A stretch of DNA of 58,742 nt. It comes from JAFGTX01 sp942492225 (GTDB lineage Bacteria > Bacillota > Clostridia > Peptostreptococcales > Acidaminobacteraceae). The DNA is taken from contig CALODS010000051.1 of assembly GCA_942492225.1 (NCBI GenBank), positions 1 to 58,742 of the forward strand, in the 5' to 3' direction. The position numbers were made by a program, and so were the translations under genes. A model generated the notes under the pieces. The model saw nothing but the letters and a program-made list of their open reading frames with translations. It ran no database searches and had not been told where the DNA came from. Numbering within the stretch: position 1 is the stretch's first letter; each line of letters begins with the position of its first letter. Of this stretch, positions 34,807-44,802 are shown piece after piece.

Positions 34807-36261
34807 CTACATCAATTTTATAACGATATTTTCTATATAACGGACAATTGGATTTGGAAATAACCCAATAAAAATAATGATACCCGTTAAAAGTACAATT
34901 GGAACTGTCATATATCGAGAAACTTCATATGTGCTTTCTTCATCATCTTCTGATGGTTGAAAAAATGCCGCTACAACGATTGGCAATAAATAAGCTGCAG
35001 TTAGAAATGCACTTAGCATTAGAAGTGCTGCAAATATTGGTTTGTCAGCACCTAAGGCACCTAAGGCAAGATACCACTTACTGACGAAGCCATTGCTTGG
35101 TGGCACACCGATTAAAGAAAAAGATGCAATTGCAAAACACCACATAACAACAGGCATTTTCCGACCAATCCCTTTAATTTCTGGAATACATATTTTGTGT
35201 GTGGCAACATATATCGCACCCACACTAAAGAACAGCGTAATTTTAATTAACGCATGATTAATTAAATGAAGAATACTACCCAATAATGCATTTTCATTAA
35301 TGATAACAATACCTAACAAAATATAACCTAATTGACTAATTGTTGAATATGCTAATCTCTTTTTTAGATTTTCTTGATGAAGAGCTAGTAGTGATCCAAG
35401 AAGTATTGTCATAACGACTAAATAACTTATATATATATTTCCTTCAATTCTTAAGACTACATCTGTACCAAACAAGTAATAACATACTCTTAACAAGGCG
35501 AATATACCTGATTTCACAACGGCTACTGCATGAAGTAAAGCACTCACTGGTGTTGGTGCAACCATGGCGGCCGCTAGCCAAGAATGAAATGGCACTAAAG
35601 CAGCCTTCACGCCAAATCCTAAGAAGATAATAATAAAAATCATCAATAGCATCTGATTATTAGACAAATATTTCAACGATTCTAAACCACCTGCAACAAA
35701 ACTTAAATCAAAGGTTATCGTGTACAATAAAATCATTCCAAGTAGTATAAATGTAGCACCACCAAATGAGAATATAAGATATTTCTTACCACTACGTAGC
35801 GCCTCTTCTGTTTCAGCGTGAATAACCAGTGGATAAGTTGCCAATGTCAATAATTCATAAAAAATATAAAGTGTAAATAAGTTACCTGAATAGGCAATCC
35901 CATTGGTAATTCCTAGCGTCATGATAAAAAAAGCAAAAAATCTTTCTTGATGCTTTTCGTGTTCCATGTAACCAATAGCATAAAAAGTTGTAAAAATCCA
36001 TAATATTGAAACTAATAAAGAAAATAATATTCCTAATTCATCTACTTTCAAAAATACATCTATAAAGGTATTAAGCTTCCAGATGTGGAACATTCGAATT
36101 TTTACAGTGGTAATCGTCAACCAGTTTATGATTAAATTTAAAAATACCGTTAGGATTACAAATGTCTTTATTAGTTTTTTATTCTTTTCCATCAAAAATG
36201 GAATTGCTATTGCTGCTAACATCGGTAAGACTATAGGCAATAACAGCATTATTCCTTCCAT
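34807..36261 (-). CDS. second antiporter-like subunit (MnhD/NuoM-type)
   Basis: A 484-residue, 14-helix protein of the same fold. Key residues: Glu in FYELLTLATYPLV and Lys in GFGVKAALVPFHSWLAAAM, then LHAVAVVKSGIFALLRV and a broken-helix segment GVPPSNGFVSKWYL. It is a paralogue, not a copy, of the neighbouring MnhD and carries the typical H+/Na+ channel residues. It starts 10 bases after the preceding gene. GGAG precedes the first ATG. Confidence 0.88.
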   Translation of the reverse strand: MEGIMLLLPIVLPMLAAIAIPFLMEKNKKLIKTFVILTVFLNLIINWLTITTVKIRMFHIWKLNTFIDVFLKVDELGILFSLLVSILWIFTTFYAIGYMEHEKHQERFFAFFIMTLGITNGIAYSGNLFTLYIFYELLTLATYPLVIHAETEEALRSGKKYLIFSFGGATFILLGMILLYTITFDLSFVAGGLESLKYLSNNQMLLMIFIIIFLGFGVKAALVPFHSWLAAAMVAPTPVSALLHAVAVVKSGIFALLRVCYYLFGTDVVLRIEGNIYISYLVVMTILLGSLLALHQENLKKRLAYSTISQLGYILLGIVIINENALLGSILHLINHALIKITLFFSVGAIYVATHKICIPEIKGIGRKMPVVMWCFAIASFSLIGVPPSNGFVSKWYLALGALGADKPIFAALLMLSAFLTAAYLLPIVVAAFFQPSEDDEESTYEVSRYMTVPIVLLTGIIIFIGLFPNPIVRYIENIVIKLM

Positions 36262-36271
36262 GTCTCATCTC

Positions 36272-37750
36272 CTACCTTAAGTTTAATCCCATTTTGAAAT
36301 ATTCTAAAAGAACACTAGAATAGCCACTAATCATTATCATTGCAAGTGCGAGCATTGCAAGTGGGAGTACTTCCTTTACTGGTTTATACTTCGCTCTATA
36401 AATTTTTCCTTTTACATTATCTATTCCAAAGTAACCATTGATGACAATTGGAAAATAGTAGACCGCATTTAACAAGCTACTGACTAATATAAATCCCAAG
36501 AACCAATATTGATCCGCATTTATGGTCGCAATAGAAAAATACCACTTGCTTATAAAACCAGGGAATATTGGAATACCAACCATAGACAAGGCTCCAAGCG
36601 TAAACGCTCCGAGTGTTACTGGCATCTCTTTACCTATGCCTCTAAACTGATCTTTATACTTATAACCGGACTGTTCGATCATTGAACCTACGCAAAGGAA
36701 TAACATGGCTTTTGTTAAAGCATGTGCAAATATATGAAATAAACTCACCATAAGACCCATTTCAGTTCCAAGCCCAATACCAAAAAAGATATAACCCATT
36801 TGTGCAACGGTAGAATAAGCAATAACCCGTTTAATTTCTTTTTGATAAATGGCAAAAACAGATCCCAATATCATCCCTGCCAAGCCTAAAATAAGAAGAA
36901 TTGTAAAAACCGGTGTTTCCCTAATAATATTGAGGCCATAAACCTGATAAATTATTTTAATTAAAAATACCACTGGTGCTTTTAATACCAAGGAAGATAG
37001 AAGTGCACTAGAAGTCGTTGGTGCACTGCTATGAGCATCTGGTAACCATGTATGAAGAGGGAACAGCGCACTCTTAACACCAAGACCTACCATGATTAAG
37101 CTGAGAGAAATCGTAATAATCTTTTGTTTTTCTACTGCCACTTTGATTAATTCGTTATGAATAGAAGCAATATTTAATTGTCCAGTAATTGCATATAAAA
37201 ATGCAATCCCCATTAACAATAACCCCGACCCCAATACACTCATAATCAAGTATTTGAAAGTTGCTTTGCTGGTACGTTCATTATTCTTGATAATGATAAT
37301 ACCACATGATGCAAGCGTAGTTGCTTCAATAAACACATAGCCATTGAATAAATCATTGGTAAATACCACCCCAAGCAAAGAAGCCAGTAAAATATGAACC
37401 AGTAAAAAGTAGTATTTGATATGTTCTTCTTTGATATCCTTCTGAATACTATAAATACCATACCAACTAATCATTAGAGTAACCCCTGTAAAAAGTAAGG
37501 CCATTAAAGATTCGATATAACCGATTCTAAACGCGATACCCCAAGGTGCATCATAAGGTCCGACTTTTATAAAATAATCCCCTACTAAGTTGACATATTT
37601 CAGCATAAATCCCGATAGTATAAACGTAATAATTGTAGTTGGTATGCTTAAGTAAAAAACTTGTTTCTTTGTTTTTAAAAGTGGCATCGCAAAAGCTGTT
37701 AGCAATAATAAAAGAATAATGATAATAGGAAACACTTTAAGGATGTTCAT
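36272..37750 (-). CDS. mnhD: Na+/H+ antiporter subunit D (MnhD/MrpD)
   Basis: A 492-residue, 14-helix protein. Glu of FIEATTLASCGII and Lys of GLGVKSALFPLHTWLPDAHSSAPTT mark the ion path. Its place directly after mnhC, overlapping it by 14 bases, matches MrpD or MbhH. The ribosome site GAGGGGG lies in the end of mnhC. Confidence 0.9.
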   Translation of the reverse strand: MNILKVFPIIIILLLLLTAFAMPLLKTKKQVFYLSIPTTIITFILSGFMLKYVNLVGDYFIKVGPYDAPWGIAFRIGYIESLMALLFTGVTLMISWYGIYSIQKDIKEEHIKYYFLLVHILLASLLGVVFTNDLFNGYVFIEATTLASCGIIIIKNNERTSKATFKYLIMSVLGSGLLLMGIAFLYAITGQLNIASIHNELIKVAVEKQKIITISLSLIMVGLGVKSALFPLHTWLPDAHSSAPTTSSALLSSLVLKAPVVFLIKIIYQVYGLNIIRETPVFTILLILGLAGMILGSVFAIYQKEIKRVIAYSTVAQMGYIFFGIGLGTEMGLMVSLFHIFAHALTKAMLFLCVGSMIEQSGYKYKDQFRGIGKEMPVTLGAFTLGALSMVGIPIFPGFISKWYFSIATINADQYWFLGFILVSSLLNAVYYFPIVINGYFGIDNVKGKIYRAKYKPVKEVLPLAMLALAMIMISGYSSVLLEYFKMGLNLR

Positions 37751-38114
37751 TTTGCAGCCCCCTCTTCTTAATCACTTCATCAAGTTCAATTGTCCCATAT
37801 GCTTCATGAATTTTTATTGTTATCGCTAAAGCAAATGCAGTTGTACTAACCGCTACAACTATTCCTGTTAAAATCAATGCCGATGGCAGTGGATTTATAA
37901 ATCCCTCTGATCCCTTGCTAAGTGCATCATAAATTGGCGCATGTTTACCATGTATATACCCTTTTGTAATAAAAAATAGAAATATTGATGTATCCATAAT
38001 ATTCATACCAATAATTTTCTTAATTAAATTATTATTCAGAAGCAAGGTCATAACCCCCACGCCAAATAAAATAATGGCTGCTGAATCATAATAGTTGACC
38101 ATTAAACTTTCCAT
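37737..38114 (-). CDS. mnhC: Na+/H+ antiporter subunit C (MnhC/MrpC, NuoK-like)
   Basis: A 125-residue protein with three membrane helices, homologous to NuoK of complex I. NLIKKIIGMNIMDTSIFLFFI and LPSALILTGIVVAVSTTAFALAI are family stretches. The ATG has AGGAG upstream within mnhB, whose end it overlaps by 13 bases. Part of the antiporter operon. Confidence 0.9.
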   Translation of the reverse strand: MESLMVNYYDSAAIILFGVGVMTLLLNNNLIKKIIGMNIMDTSIFLFFITKGYIHGKHAPIYDALSKGSEGFINPLPSALILTGIVVAVSTTAFALAITIKIHEAYGTIELDEVIKKRGLQNEHP

Positions 38115-38530
38115 TTATAAAGCTCCTTCCAAAATAAACTTGTGAGCGTATAAAATGTACCAGCTACAATAACACCTACACATCCATTTAATATTAACAA
38201 AGAACCAGCCGATGCTATAGTATATGGAACTGTAGTGTTCATAAGCACTTCACTATGAGTATATATGCCATGTAAAATATGATAGCTTTTTATAGCACCA
38301 TAAAGTAAAAGTGCACCACAAACTGAACGCATCACAAATTGTTGGGTAAAAACACGTTTTGCTCTTTCTGAATAGAGTAATTTGTAAAAAATCATGCCCG
38401 CAGATATTATCGTTCCACCTGCAAATCCACCACCTGGAGAGAGATGACCATGTAAAATAATATAAATTCCAAATAGATAAATCATTATAACGGTAAAACG
38501 ATTGACTTCTTTAAGAATTAAACTCTTCAT
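38102..38530 (-). CDS. mnhB: Na+/H+ antiporter subunit B (MnhB/MrpB)
   Basis: A 142-residue, four-helix protein with the family signature HGHLSPGGGFAGGTIISAG in the first half. In Mrp and membrane-bound hydrogenases this subunit contacts subunits C and G. It overlaps both neighbours, with GGAGG ahead of its ATG inside the upstream gene. Confidence 0.93.
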   Translation of the reverse strand: MKSLILKEVNRFTVIMIYLFGIYIILHGHLSPGGGFAGGTIISAGMIFYKLLYSERAKRVFTQQFVMRSVCGALLLYGAIKSYHILHGIYTHSEVLMNTTVPYTIASAGSLLILNGCVGVIVAGTFYTLTSLFWKELYKWKV

Positions 38531-38816
38531 CTTCTGAGTCCTCCGATTTATTTAATGTAACTATAATGATAATCATAGCGCAAAATAACACCGTTGCTTC
38601 AATCAATGTATCGAAGCCCCTATAATCTAGAACAATCGCTGTCACCACATTATAAGAGTGAGTCTCCGCTATACTCTCTTCATTATATTTTTCCATCACT
38701 TCATTGTGGGCGGGTGCATCTGGTGAGCCAAATACAGGAAGTTCCGTTACGCCCATCAACAATACCAGTATGAGAATAGTAGTTAACAAAACACTGGATA
38801 CAATCCGAAATCTCAT
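38511..38816 (-). CDS. MbhE-like subunit (C-terminal MrpA segment)
   Basis: A 101-residue protein: one helix at 7-27, an extracytoplasmic loop of about 35 residues, and a second helix (TLIEATVLFCAMIIIIVTL). This corresponds to the MbhE subunit of archaeal hydrogenases and to the end of the large MrpA chain of Bacillus. It overlaps the previous gene by ATGA. Confidence 0.8.
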   Translation of the reverse strand: MRFRIVSSVLLTTILILVLLMGVTELPVFGSPDAPAHNEVMEKYNEESIAETHSYNVVTAIVLDYRGFDTLIEATVLFCAMIIIIVTLNKSEDSEDEEFNS

Positions 38817-39046
38817 TTTTTATTTATCCTCCTAAGGGTCAATACAAATAGAATCGTTGTCACACCTGATCCAATAGCGGCTTCTGTAATCGCAATATCG
38901 GGGGCATCTAATTGTTGCCATAAAATTGCCATGACCAATCCATAAACCATAAACACAATAATGGCACCCAATAAATCTTTGACAACTGATACTGCAATTG
39001 AACAGCCTATAAGGAAGGTCAACATAATTACACTAAATGCATACAT
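38813..39046 (-). CDS. MbhD-like subunit (DUF4040)
   Basis: A 77-residue, three-helix protein with LLGAIIVFMVYGLVMAILW and the acidic DAPDIAITEAAIGSGVTT motif shared by MbhD, NuoJ-like proteins and the C-terminal MrpA domain. In bacteria with a seven-gene mrp operon this is fused into MrpA; here it is a separate gene. It follows mnhG directly. Confidence 0.85.
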   Translation of the reverse strand: MYAFSVIMLTFLIGCSIAVSVVKDLLGAIIVFMVYGLVMAILWQQLDAPDIAITEAAIGSGVTTILFVLTLRRINKK

Positions 39047-39340
39047 TTATTCTTCCCCCTTTTTCTCGCTATTATATATCGTACGACCTATTAGATGGGT
39101 TGCTGATGGATTCGTCAACCAGATAAAAGCAATGATTAAAAATAATTTGCCATCATTAAATGTTAATCCATCCACAAAGGCTAAGGCGGTCATGCAAAGA
39201 GCTGCACCTAGTGTATCGCATTTTGCAGCACTATGTGCTCTTGAAAAGGCATCGGGCATTCTAATAATTCCAATTGTCCCTACCGCAAAGAAAAAGAGAC
39301 CACCGAACATAAATACAGCATAAAGTATTCTATAAATCAT
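39047..39340 (-). CDS. mnhG: Na+/H+ antiporter subunit G (MnhG/MrpG)
   Basis: A 97-residue, three-helix protein with GTIGIIRMPDAFSRAHSAAKCDTLG, the family signature. The ATG at 39340 has AAAGGAAA upstream and is preferred to the ATG at 39361. It overlaps the end of mnhF by 11 bases. Confidence 0.92.
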   Translation of the reverse strand: MIYRILYAVFMFGGLFFFAVGTIGIIRMPDAFSRAHSAAKCDTLGAALCMTALAFVDGLTFNDGKLFLIIAFIWLTNPSATHLIGRTIYNSEKKGEE

Positions 39341-39605
39341 CAGCACTTTTCCTTTCTTCATTTACATATTTTGATATAACCACTGTTGCCAAATAGCTAA
39401 TCAATGCATAAACAATTACAACATCTTCATAATATTGTTTTTTAAGAAGTACAGAAATCATCGATATCAATACAATAGTTTTTGTTCCAATGACGTTTAC
39501 CACTATTAATCTATCTGCATTACTCGGTCCAATTATTGCTCTAATCATACAAACAACAATCGTTAACACTAAAAAATAAATGGGACCATAAGTCATCTCT
39601 AACAT
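39330..39605 (-). CDS. mnhF: Na+/H+ antiporter subunit F (MnhF/MrpF)
   Basis: A 91-residue, three-helix protein. MIRAIIGPSNADRLIVVNVIGTKTIVLI contains the conserved GPxxxDRxxxxD/N-type motif of MrpF. It overlaps mnhE by seven bases and mnhG by eleven, as expected of a tightly coupled operon. Confidence 0.92.
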   Translation of the reverse strand: MLEMTYGPIYFLVLTIVVCMIRAIIGPSNADRLIVVNVIGTKTIVLISMISVLLKKQYYEDVVIVYALISYLATVVISKYVNEERKSADDL

Positions 39606-40084
39606 TTTAGTGCCTCCATTTCTAACAAAATTCTTTCCATATCTGAGTTTTCTAAGTCATAAGTATTTTCTATGGTTAAATAGTGAATAATCATATCATT
39701 CCCTTCGTACTCAACGGTAATAGTCCCTGGCGTCAATGTGATACAGTTCGCAAATACCATTTTAGAAAAATCAGTTTTAAGTTTTGGTGTATAGTAAAAA
39801 TAACCTTGGCTCAGTTTTATTTTAGGTTGTAATACAAGTATTGCCACTTGAATATTAGCTTTCAAAATCTCATAAACTAAGACTCTAAAAAACTTTATCC
39901 AGCACCAACAAATTTTTAATGATAATTGAAAAGAAAAACTTTCTTTATGCAGTTTTTTTGCATAAAGCCATTGTAAACTTCCTATTACTAATAGCCCCCA
40001 CAATAGTCGTTCAATCTCAAATGATGTTGTAAAGAGCACCCATAACGCCATCAGGAAAACGTTTGCCCACATCGCTTTTTTCAT
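39599..40084 (-). CDS. mnhE: Na+/H+ antiporter subunit E (MnhE/MrpE)
   Basis: A 161-residue protein, first gene of the operon. Two N-terminal helices are followed by a conserved cytoplasmic domain: VFANCITLTPGTITVEYEG is the MrpE signature. The start is ATG at 40084 with AAAAGGAG upstream. Gene order E-F-G-D'-E'-B-C-D then two more antiporter-like genes matches MbhA-H of archaeal membrane-bound hydrogenases more than the A-B-C-D-E-F-G order of Bacillus. Confidence 0.92.
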   Translation of the reverse strand: MKKAMWANVFLMALWVLFTTSFEIERLLWGLLVIGSLQWLYAKKLHKESFSFQLSLKICWCWIKFFRVLVYEILKANIQVAILVLQPKIKLSQGYFYYTPKLKTDFSKMVFANCITLTPGTITVEYEGNDMIIHYLTIENTYDLENSDMERILLEMEALKC

Positions 40085-40556
40085 AAGTTCATCTGCTCCT
40101 TTTTTTATCTTTATAGAGACATTTCCTTATAACACTATTTTTTTGTATGACGAAAGGTACTGTTTTCAATTTATTCAGCAATAAATTTATACAGTAGTTT
40201 AGCAGTTTCATAAGTTTTAAATGTTTGGATATTGAATCCAGTTGTATTGAAATTGGAATTCAGCGAGCTCAGATTTGAGCTAAAAGAAGTGTTCTTGATA
40301 CATGACGAAATCTACAACTACGTTGTCGAAAATTTAGCAATTAGTCATTACTATTTTGTAAAACAGCTATTGCAATTTCTTAATTGTATCACCACTAATA
40401 TATCATACCCCCCTTGTTTTTTCTATATTTTTTGTATAAATAATCATTTTATGTCTTTAATATTTATCTTATATAAAATAAAATCTTTGCATCCCATAAA
40501 CCGTTTAAAACAACTATAATGCGTGTATATAATCATCATAAAGGAGGTTAATTATT
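40085..40556. other. divergent intergenic region, Mrp operon / SLH gene
   Basis: No gene supported. For the Mrp operon a reverse-strand promoter TTGAAA (40169-40164), 16 bp, TACAAA (40147-40142) fits. For the SLH gene TATAAT occurs twice near 40516-40537 with a weak TTAAAA -35. A small perfect hairpin AGCTCA-GATT-TGAGCT lies near 40267. The 95-codon open frame at 40232-40519 looks accidental. Confidence 0.45.
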
Positions 40557-41801
40557 ATGAAACGCTTTTTTAGTATGTTTATCTTATTAACATTTTTAGT
40601 TGGTATAATCAATGGCGGTTGTAGCTTTGCAGAGTCTACCACTGAATTTTCCGATTTACCTGATACGCATTGGTCCTATCCATATGTAAGCTATATGGTT
40701 GAGAATGGTATTGTAACAGGTTATCCTGACGGTACTTTTAGACCAAATGAACCATTTTCTAGAGCTGCATTTGCAACACTGCTCTACAAATCATTTGATC
40801 TATCACCTGCTACAGACATCATCAATTATAAGGATCTACCTGATAATCACTGGGCATACACATTTATACAAGGTGCGCGTCAATACCTAACGCACTATGA
40901 GATGGTAGATGGGTATTATTTTGAACCAGGTGAACCTTCAGTGAGAGAAGATGTTGCAGTCGCAATGGTTGTAGCTTCAGGCATCGATGAACTATATATC
41001 CCAAATCACGATTATATTACGGGTTTTAGCGACTATGATTCTATTTCGCCTCAACTTCAAGATTATGTAGCTCTAGCGGTTGAACTTGGAATTATGAGCG
41101 GATCAGGCACTGATTTTAAACCACAATCACCATTATCAAGAGCTGAAGCCTGTACTGTTTTTGCGAAATATGCAATGAATGTTAAGGATAATCTCAATAC
41201 AAAAGTTAAGACAGTACCTGGCGTTGAAAATACAAGTGATATGGAAGCTACTTCAACACAAGTTACAAATGGACAGCGATATGTTTTGGTAGAAGTTATT
41301 GATACCGAAAAAGGTGCATATTACAACAGTGAGACAAGTTACAAAAAAGTTATTGAGCATAAAGAAGGCGAAGCTGTCGTTCAGATGTATGATGATGATT
41401 TCGATAGGGGCATGACAGATCAAAGTGGATATGATGTTAGAGGCGTCATTAAGTGGTCTGGTATTCCTAGAGAAATTATGCCAAACGAAACATATAATAT
41501 TAATCTTTCATTAGAATTATCTAAAAATTTCAATCCTGAAAAAGCTTATATTGAAATTATAACAGGTGCATTTGATCTTCATCTTAACGAAGATAATTCT
41601 GCTTACTACGGTGTATATATACTGGACAGTAATGGGAATGGAACGTTGACAGCAGGATTACCTGAAGAAGATTCCTATACTGAGGGCGGGACTTTAAATT
41701 TAATCTATAAAGCGCCGGATGCTGGTATACCTAAAATTGGAATTAAAATTGAAAGTGGCGATGGATTCGAATATTTATATATTTATGAATGGGTAGATTA
41801 A
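40557..41801 (+). CDS. S-layer homology domain protein
   Basis: A 414-residue secreted protein with a Sec signal (cleavage likely after CSFA, residue 26). Three SLH repeats follow at about 31-75 (FSDLPDTHWSYPYVSYMVEN, then GYPDGTFRPNEPFSRA), 91-140 and 157-205; SLH domains bind secondary cell-wall polymer. Residues about 235-414 form an unidentified beta-rich domain that may be exposed on the cell surface. AAGGAGG precedes the ATG. Confidence 0.9.
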   Translation: MKRFFSMFILLTFLVGIINGGCSFAESTTEFSDLPDTHWSYPYVSYMVENGIVTGYPDGTFRPNEPFSRAAFATLLYKSFDLSPATDIINYKDLPDNHWAYTFIQGARQYLTHYEMVDGYYFEPGEPSVREDVAVAMVVASGIDELYIPNHDYITGFSDYDSISPQLQDYVALAVELGIMSGSGTDFKPQSPLSRAEACTVFAKYAMNVKDNLNTKVKTVPGVENTSDMEATSTQVTNGQRYVLVEVIDTEKGAYYNSETSYKKVIEHKEGEAVVQMYDDDFDRGMTDQSGYDVRGVIKWSGIPREIMPNETYNINLSLELSKNFNPEKAYIEIITGAFDLHLNEDNSAYYGVYILDSNGNGTLTAGLPEEDSYTEGGTLNLIYKAPDAGIPKIGIKIESGDGFEYLYIYEWVD

Positions 41802-41802
41802 A

Positions 41803-41840
41803 AAAAAGGGCTAAATGAAATAACTCATTTAGCCCTTTTT
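41803..41840. terminator. strong bidirectional terminator
   Basis: A perfect 16-bp stem (AAAAAGGGCTAAATGA with its complement) and six-base loop, with T-runs on both strands; shared by the SLH gene and the convergent UPF0182 gene. Confidence 0.95.
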
Positions 41841-41857
41841 AGATGGATCTTTTCGGT

Positions 41858-44602
41858 CTATTCTAAAATTATTTGTTCTTCTTCAAGTACTTCCTCAAGT
41901 CGTTTAATTTGCTCTTCCAATATTTCAATATTATTTTTATTTTCATTAAATAATTTCTTGATTTCTTCAAGCAGTTGCTCAATTTCCATTTTTGTACTAC
42001 CTTGTACAAACGTTTCTTGTTCTTCGCCAAATATCTTGTCAAGTGCTTCATTTAAAGTTTCCTCCATGACTATTTTGTCTTCATAAGCGACAATTACACG
42101 TTTCATTTCTGGTAAACTACTTGGATTATCAGCTTTAATATATATTGGTTCAACATATAGCAGGGAATTTTCAATAGGCACAACAATTAAATTGCCTCTC
42201 AAAACTTCTGATCCCTTTTGTCCCCAAAGTGTAAACTGTGGCGAAATCATCGAATCTTGATCAATTCTTGCCTCTATCATCAATGGCCCTTGCACGGTTT
42301 TATCTTTTGGAAATTTGTACATATAAAGTTTCCCATAATGTTCTCCATCGTTTCTTGCAACTAACAAGGAGGTCATATTAGGTTTTTCTCTTGGCGTATA
42401 GGGAACAATTAAGGAAAATTCTTTTTCTTCCATTTCCGGCAACTTAAACATGACGTAATTTGATTCAATCTTTTGAATGCCATCCATATATTTTTCGTTG
42501 GCAACATCCCATATATCTTCGCCATTGTAAAAGACTACAGGATTGTCTACATGATAAGCTCTATATACTTCTGTCTGTACATCGAAGTAATCCTGTGGAT
42601 AACGGATATGTTCAAGTAATCCAACCGGCATTTTGTCTTTGCTTGTAAAAAGATCTGTAAATATCTTTTGATAAGTTTTCACTACAGGGTCTTTTTCATC
42701 AAAAATATAAAATTTACTTACACCTTCATAAGCATCAATGACAACTTTTACTGAATTTCTCATGTAATTAATCTCTTGACCATTTAGTTCAAATGGCTGA
42801 GAATATGGGTAATATTTACTGGTTGTGTAAGCATCAATAATCCAGTATAGTTTACCATCCTCTTGATTGATTACTAAATAAGGATTACGGTCATATTGTA
42901 AGAACGGCGCTATTTTTTGAACCCGTTCTTTTATGTTTCTATAATATATAATCCGACTTTCTTCATTAACTATTGATGAGACCAATAATTTCATACTTCT
43001 TTGCCTATAGGCATACAACAATTTATTCATACCACCTAATTCTATACCCGCTTGTCCTTCATAACGAGATGTCGCATTATTAGAACCAGATGGATAATCA
43101 AACTCAGATTCTTCTGTATTAATAATAATATATTTATCTGTTTTTTCACCAAAATAGACTTCTGGTCTAGTTATTTTCAAGTCTGTTGTTGTCACTGGTG
43201 GAACATTTTTGAAAATCAAAACAGGTTGACCATCTTCAGTTACTGCATTTACAGGGGACATTGCTACACCATAGCCATGAGTATATTTTAAATGCATATT
43301 AATCCATGTCTTCGCTTGGTCTCCAAGTTTTGTTTGATCTAATTCTCTTGGAGAAATAAACATTTGTGTATACTTACCGTCAACGATATAACGGTCAAGG
43401 TCTATATCATTAAAAACGTAATATAGTCGAATCCCTTGTATTTGATTGTAGGTTTGCTTTAAAGGACGTGCGTCATTGATACGAATATTAGCCACTGTAT
43501 CAGCATGTTCATTCAGGGCATCACGATCAAGAACTTGATCAACAGGAAATTCTCTAACAACAACATCACCAAGTTCAAACGCCTTTTGCGTGTAATGAAT
43601 ATTATGAATTAAATAATCACTTTCTTTTGTAATTTCATCTGGTTCAACAACTAATTGCTGAACAACAAGTCCTGCAATTCCAAATAATATACTCACTGAA
43701 ACCAATAAAACAGGTCCAACAAGGATAAGTTTCGTATGACTCTTTAGTACGCCATACAAAAAAGAAAAAGCAGAAATGAACGCTATAATACTTGATACTC
43801 TGTAAGCTAAAATCGTTACATGAATATCAGTATAACTCGCCCCATATGCAACACCTTGTGAAGAATACATTAATTCAAAAGTCATCAAAAAATATTTTGC
43901 ACTCATCATCAATAGGATGAGCATACCAAATACGGCGATTTTTTTTATTGCGGGCTGAATGAGTTCTTTTTTCAGCATAGCAATAATTGAACTGGTATCA
44001 ATTTTTTTAGACATCCCTATGTTCGCATAAACACTCTCTTCAGCTGGTGGCCTCAAAGCCAACATAATAAAGAAAAAACCAACAATGATTGCACTAATTA
44101 GTATAATCATCAAGATACCCAAACTTAACAGTTGTTGATATAAGGGTAATTCAAACATATAAAACTCTAATGGCATCTTGAAAATCGGATCCGTTTCTAA
44201 AAAAGGAACTTGCCTAATAAACAATTGATATTTCAACCAAATATTGCTAGATATATTAAGGCCTATTCCGCCACTAAAAATAAGCGCAAAAGCTACAATC
44301 CCCCTATTTATCCACTTGTCGTCCCTTTCATTTCCACTTACCTTTGCTTCTTTATAGTATTTCTTCTTTTGTCTCATTAGATAGCGATATAATACCACTC
44401 CACCAACTAACCATATAGGAATAAGTATCCCTAATTCTGTCCATATTTTTATCAAAAAAGTTTCTAAAAATAGATTTTTATTAAACCACTGATAATCAGT
44501 AATAAAATCTACAATACTTCTCAAGGTTGTCCCCATCATAACGATTACGACAAGAACAATTCCTGAAATTATACGCCATTTATTGATACGTTTTTCTTTC
44601 AA
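41858..44602 (-). CDS. UPF0182 family membrane protein
   Basis: A 914-residue protein of COG1615/UPF0182: seven membrane helices in the first 320 residues, including the YQWF motif (DFITDYQWFNKNLF), then a large extracytoplasmic domain with INDARPLKQTYNQIQGIRLYY, HLKYTHGYGVAMSPVNAV and YPQDYFDVQTEVYRAYH, all family landmarks, and a coiled glutamate-rich C-terminus. Its function is unknown. Translation starts at a TTG at 44602, seven bases after GGAGG. Confidence 0.92.
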   Translation of the reverse strand: MKEKRINKWRIISGIVLVVIVMMGTTLRSIVDFITDYQWFNKNLFLETFLIKIWTELGILIPIWLVGGVVLYRYLMRQKKKYYKEAKVSGNERDDKWINRGIVAFALIFSGGIGLNISSNIWLKYQLFIRQVPFLETDPIFKMPLEFYMFELPLYQQLLSLGILMIILISAIIVGFFFIMLALRPPAEESVYANIGMSKKIDTSSIIAMLKKELIQPAIKKIAVFGMLILLMMSAKYFLMTFELMYSSQGVAYGASYTDIHVTILAYRVSSIIAFISAFSFLYGVLKSHTKLILVGPVLLVSVSILFGIAGLVVQQLVVEPDEITKESDYLIHNIHYTQKAFELGDVVVREFPVDQVLDRDALNEHADTVANIRINDARPLKQTYNQIQGIRLYYVFNDIDLDRYIVDGKYTQMFISPRELDQTKLGDQAKTWINMHLKYTHGYGVAMSPVNAVTEDGQPVLIFKNVPPVTTTDLKITRPEVYFGEKTDKYIIINTEESEFDYPSGSNNATSRYEGQAGIELGGMNKLLYAYRQRSMKLLVSSIVNEESRIIYYRNIKERVQKIAPFLQYDRNPYLVINQEDGKLYWIIDAYTTSKYYPYSQPFELNGQEINYMRNSVKVVIDAYEGVSKFYIFDEKDPVVKTYQKIFTDLFTSKDKMPVGLLEHIRYPQDYFDVQTEVYRAYHVDNPVVFYNGEDIWDVANEKYMDGIQKIESNYVMFKLPEMEEKEFSLIVPYTPREKPNMTSLLVARNDGEHYGKLYMYKFPKDKTVQGPLMIEARIDQDSMISPQFTLWGQKGSEVLRGNLIVVPIENSLLYVEPIYIKADNPSSLPEMKRVIVAYEDKIVMEETLNEALDKIFGEEQETFVQGSTKMEIEQLLEEIKKLFNENKNNIEILEEQIKRLEEVLEEEQIILE

Positions 44603-44802
44603 AACGCCACCTCCTCATTCTGGCATATTTCTTGTTTCAAAAATCAAAAAAAACAACCTTCGAACGACTTCGAAAGTTGCTACATTTAATCTGCGTTTAT
44701 TCTGCTTAAATCATATATACCCTAATAAAACATATCTAATTAAGTATATTGATAAAGCTTTTTTTTTAATAGGTATTTCTAACCAGTTTATATTCTTTAT
44801 TG

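Noticed and set aside
40232..40519. 95-codon open frame in the Mrp/SLH intergenic region
   Set aside because: No ribosome-binding site, composition is that of translated AT-rich spacer (many Ile, Tyr, Phe, Asn), and no recognisable family.
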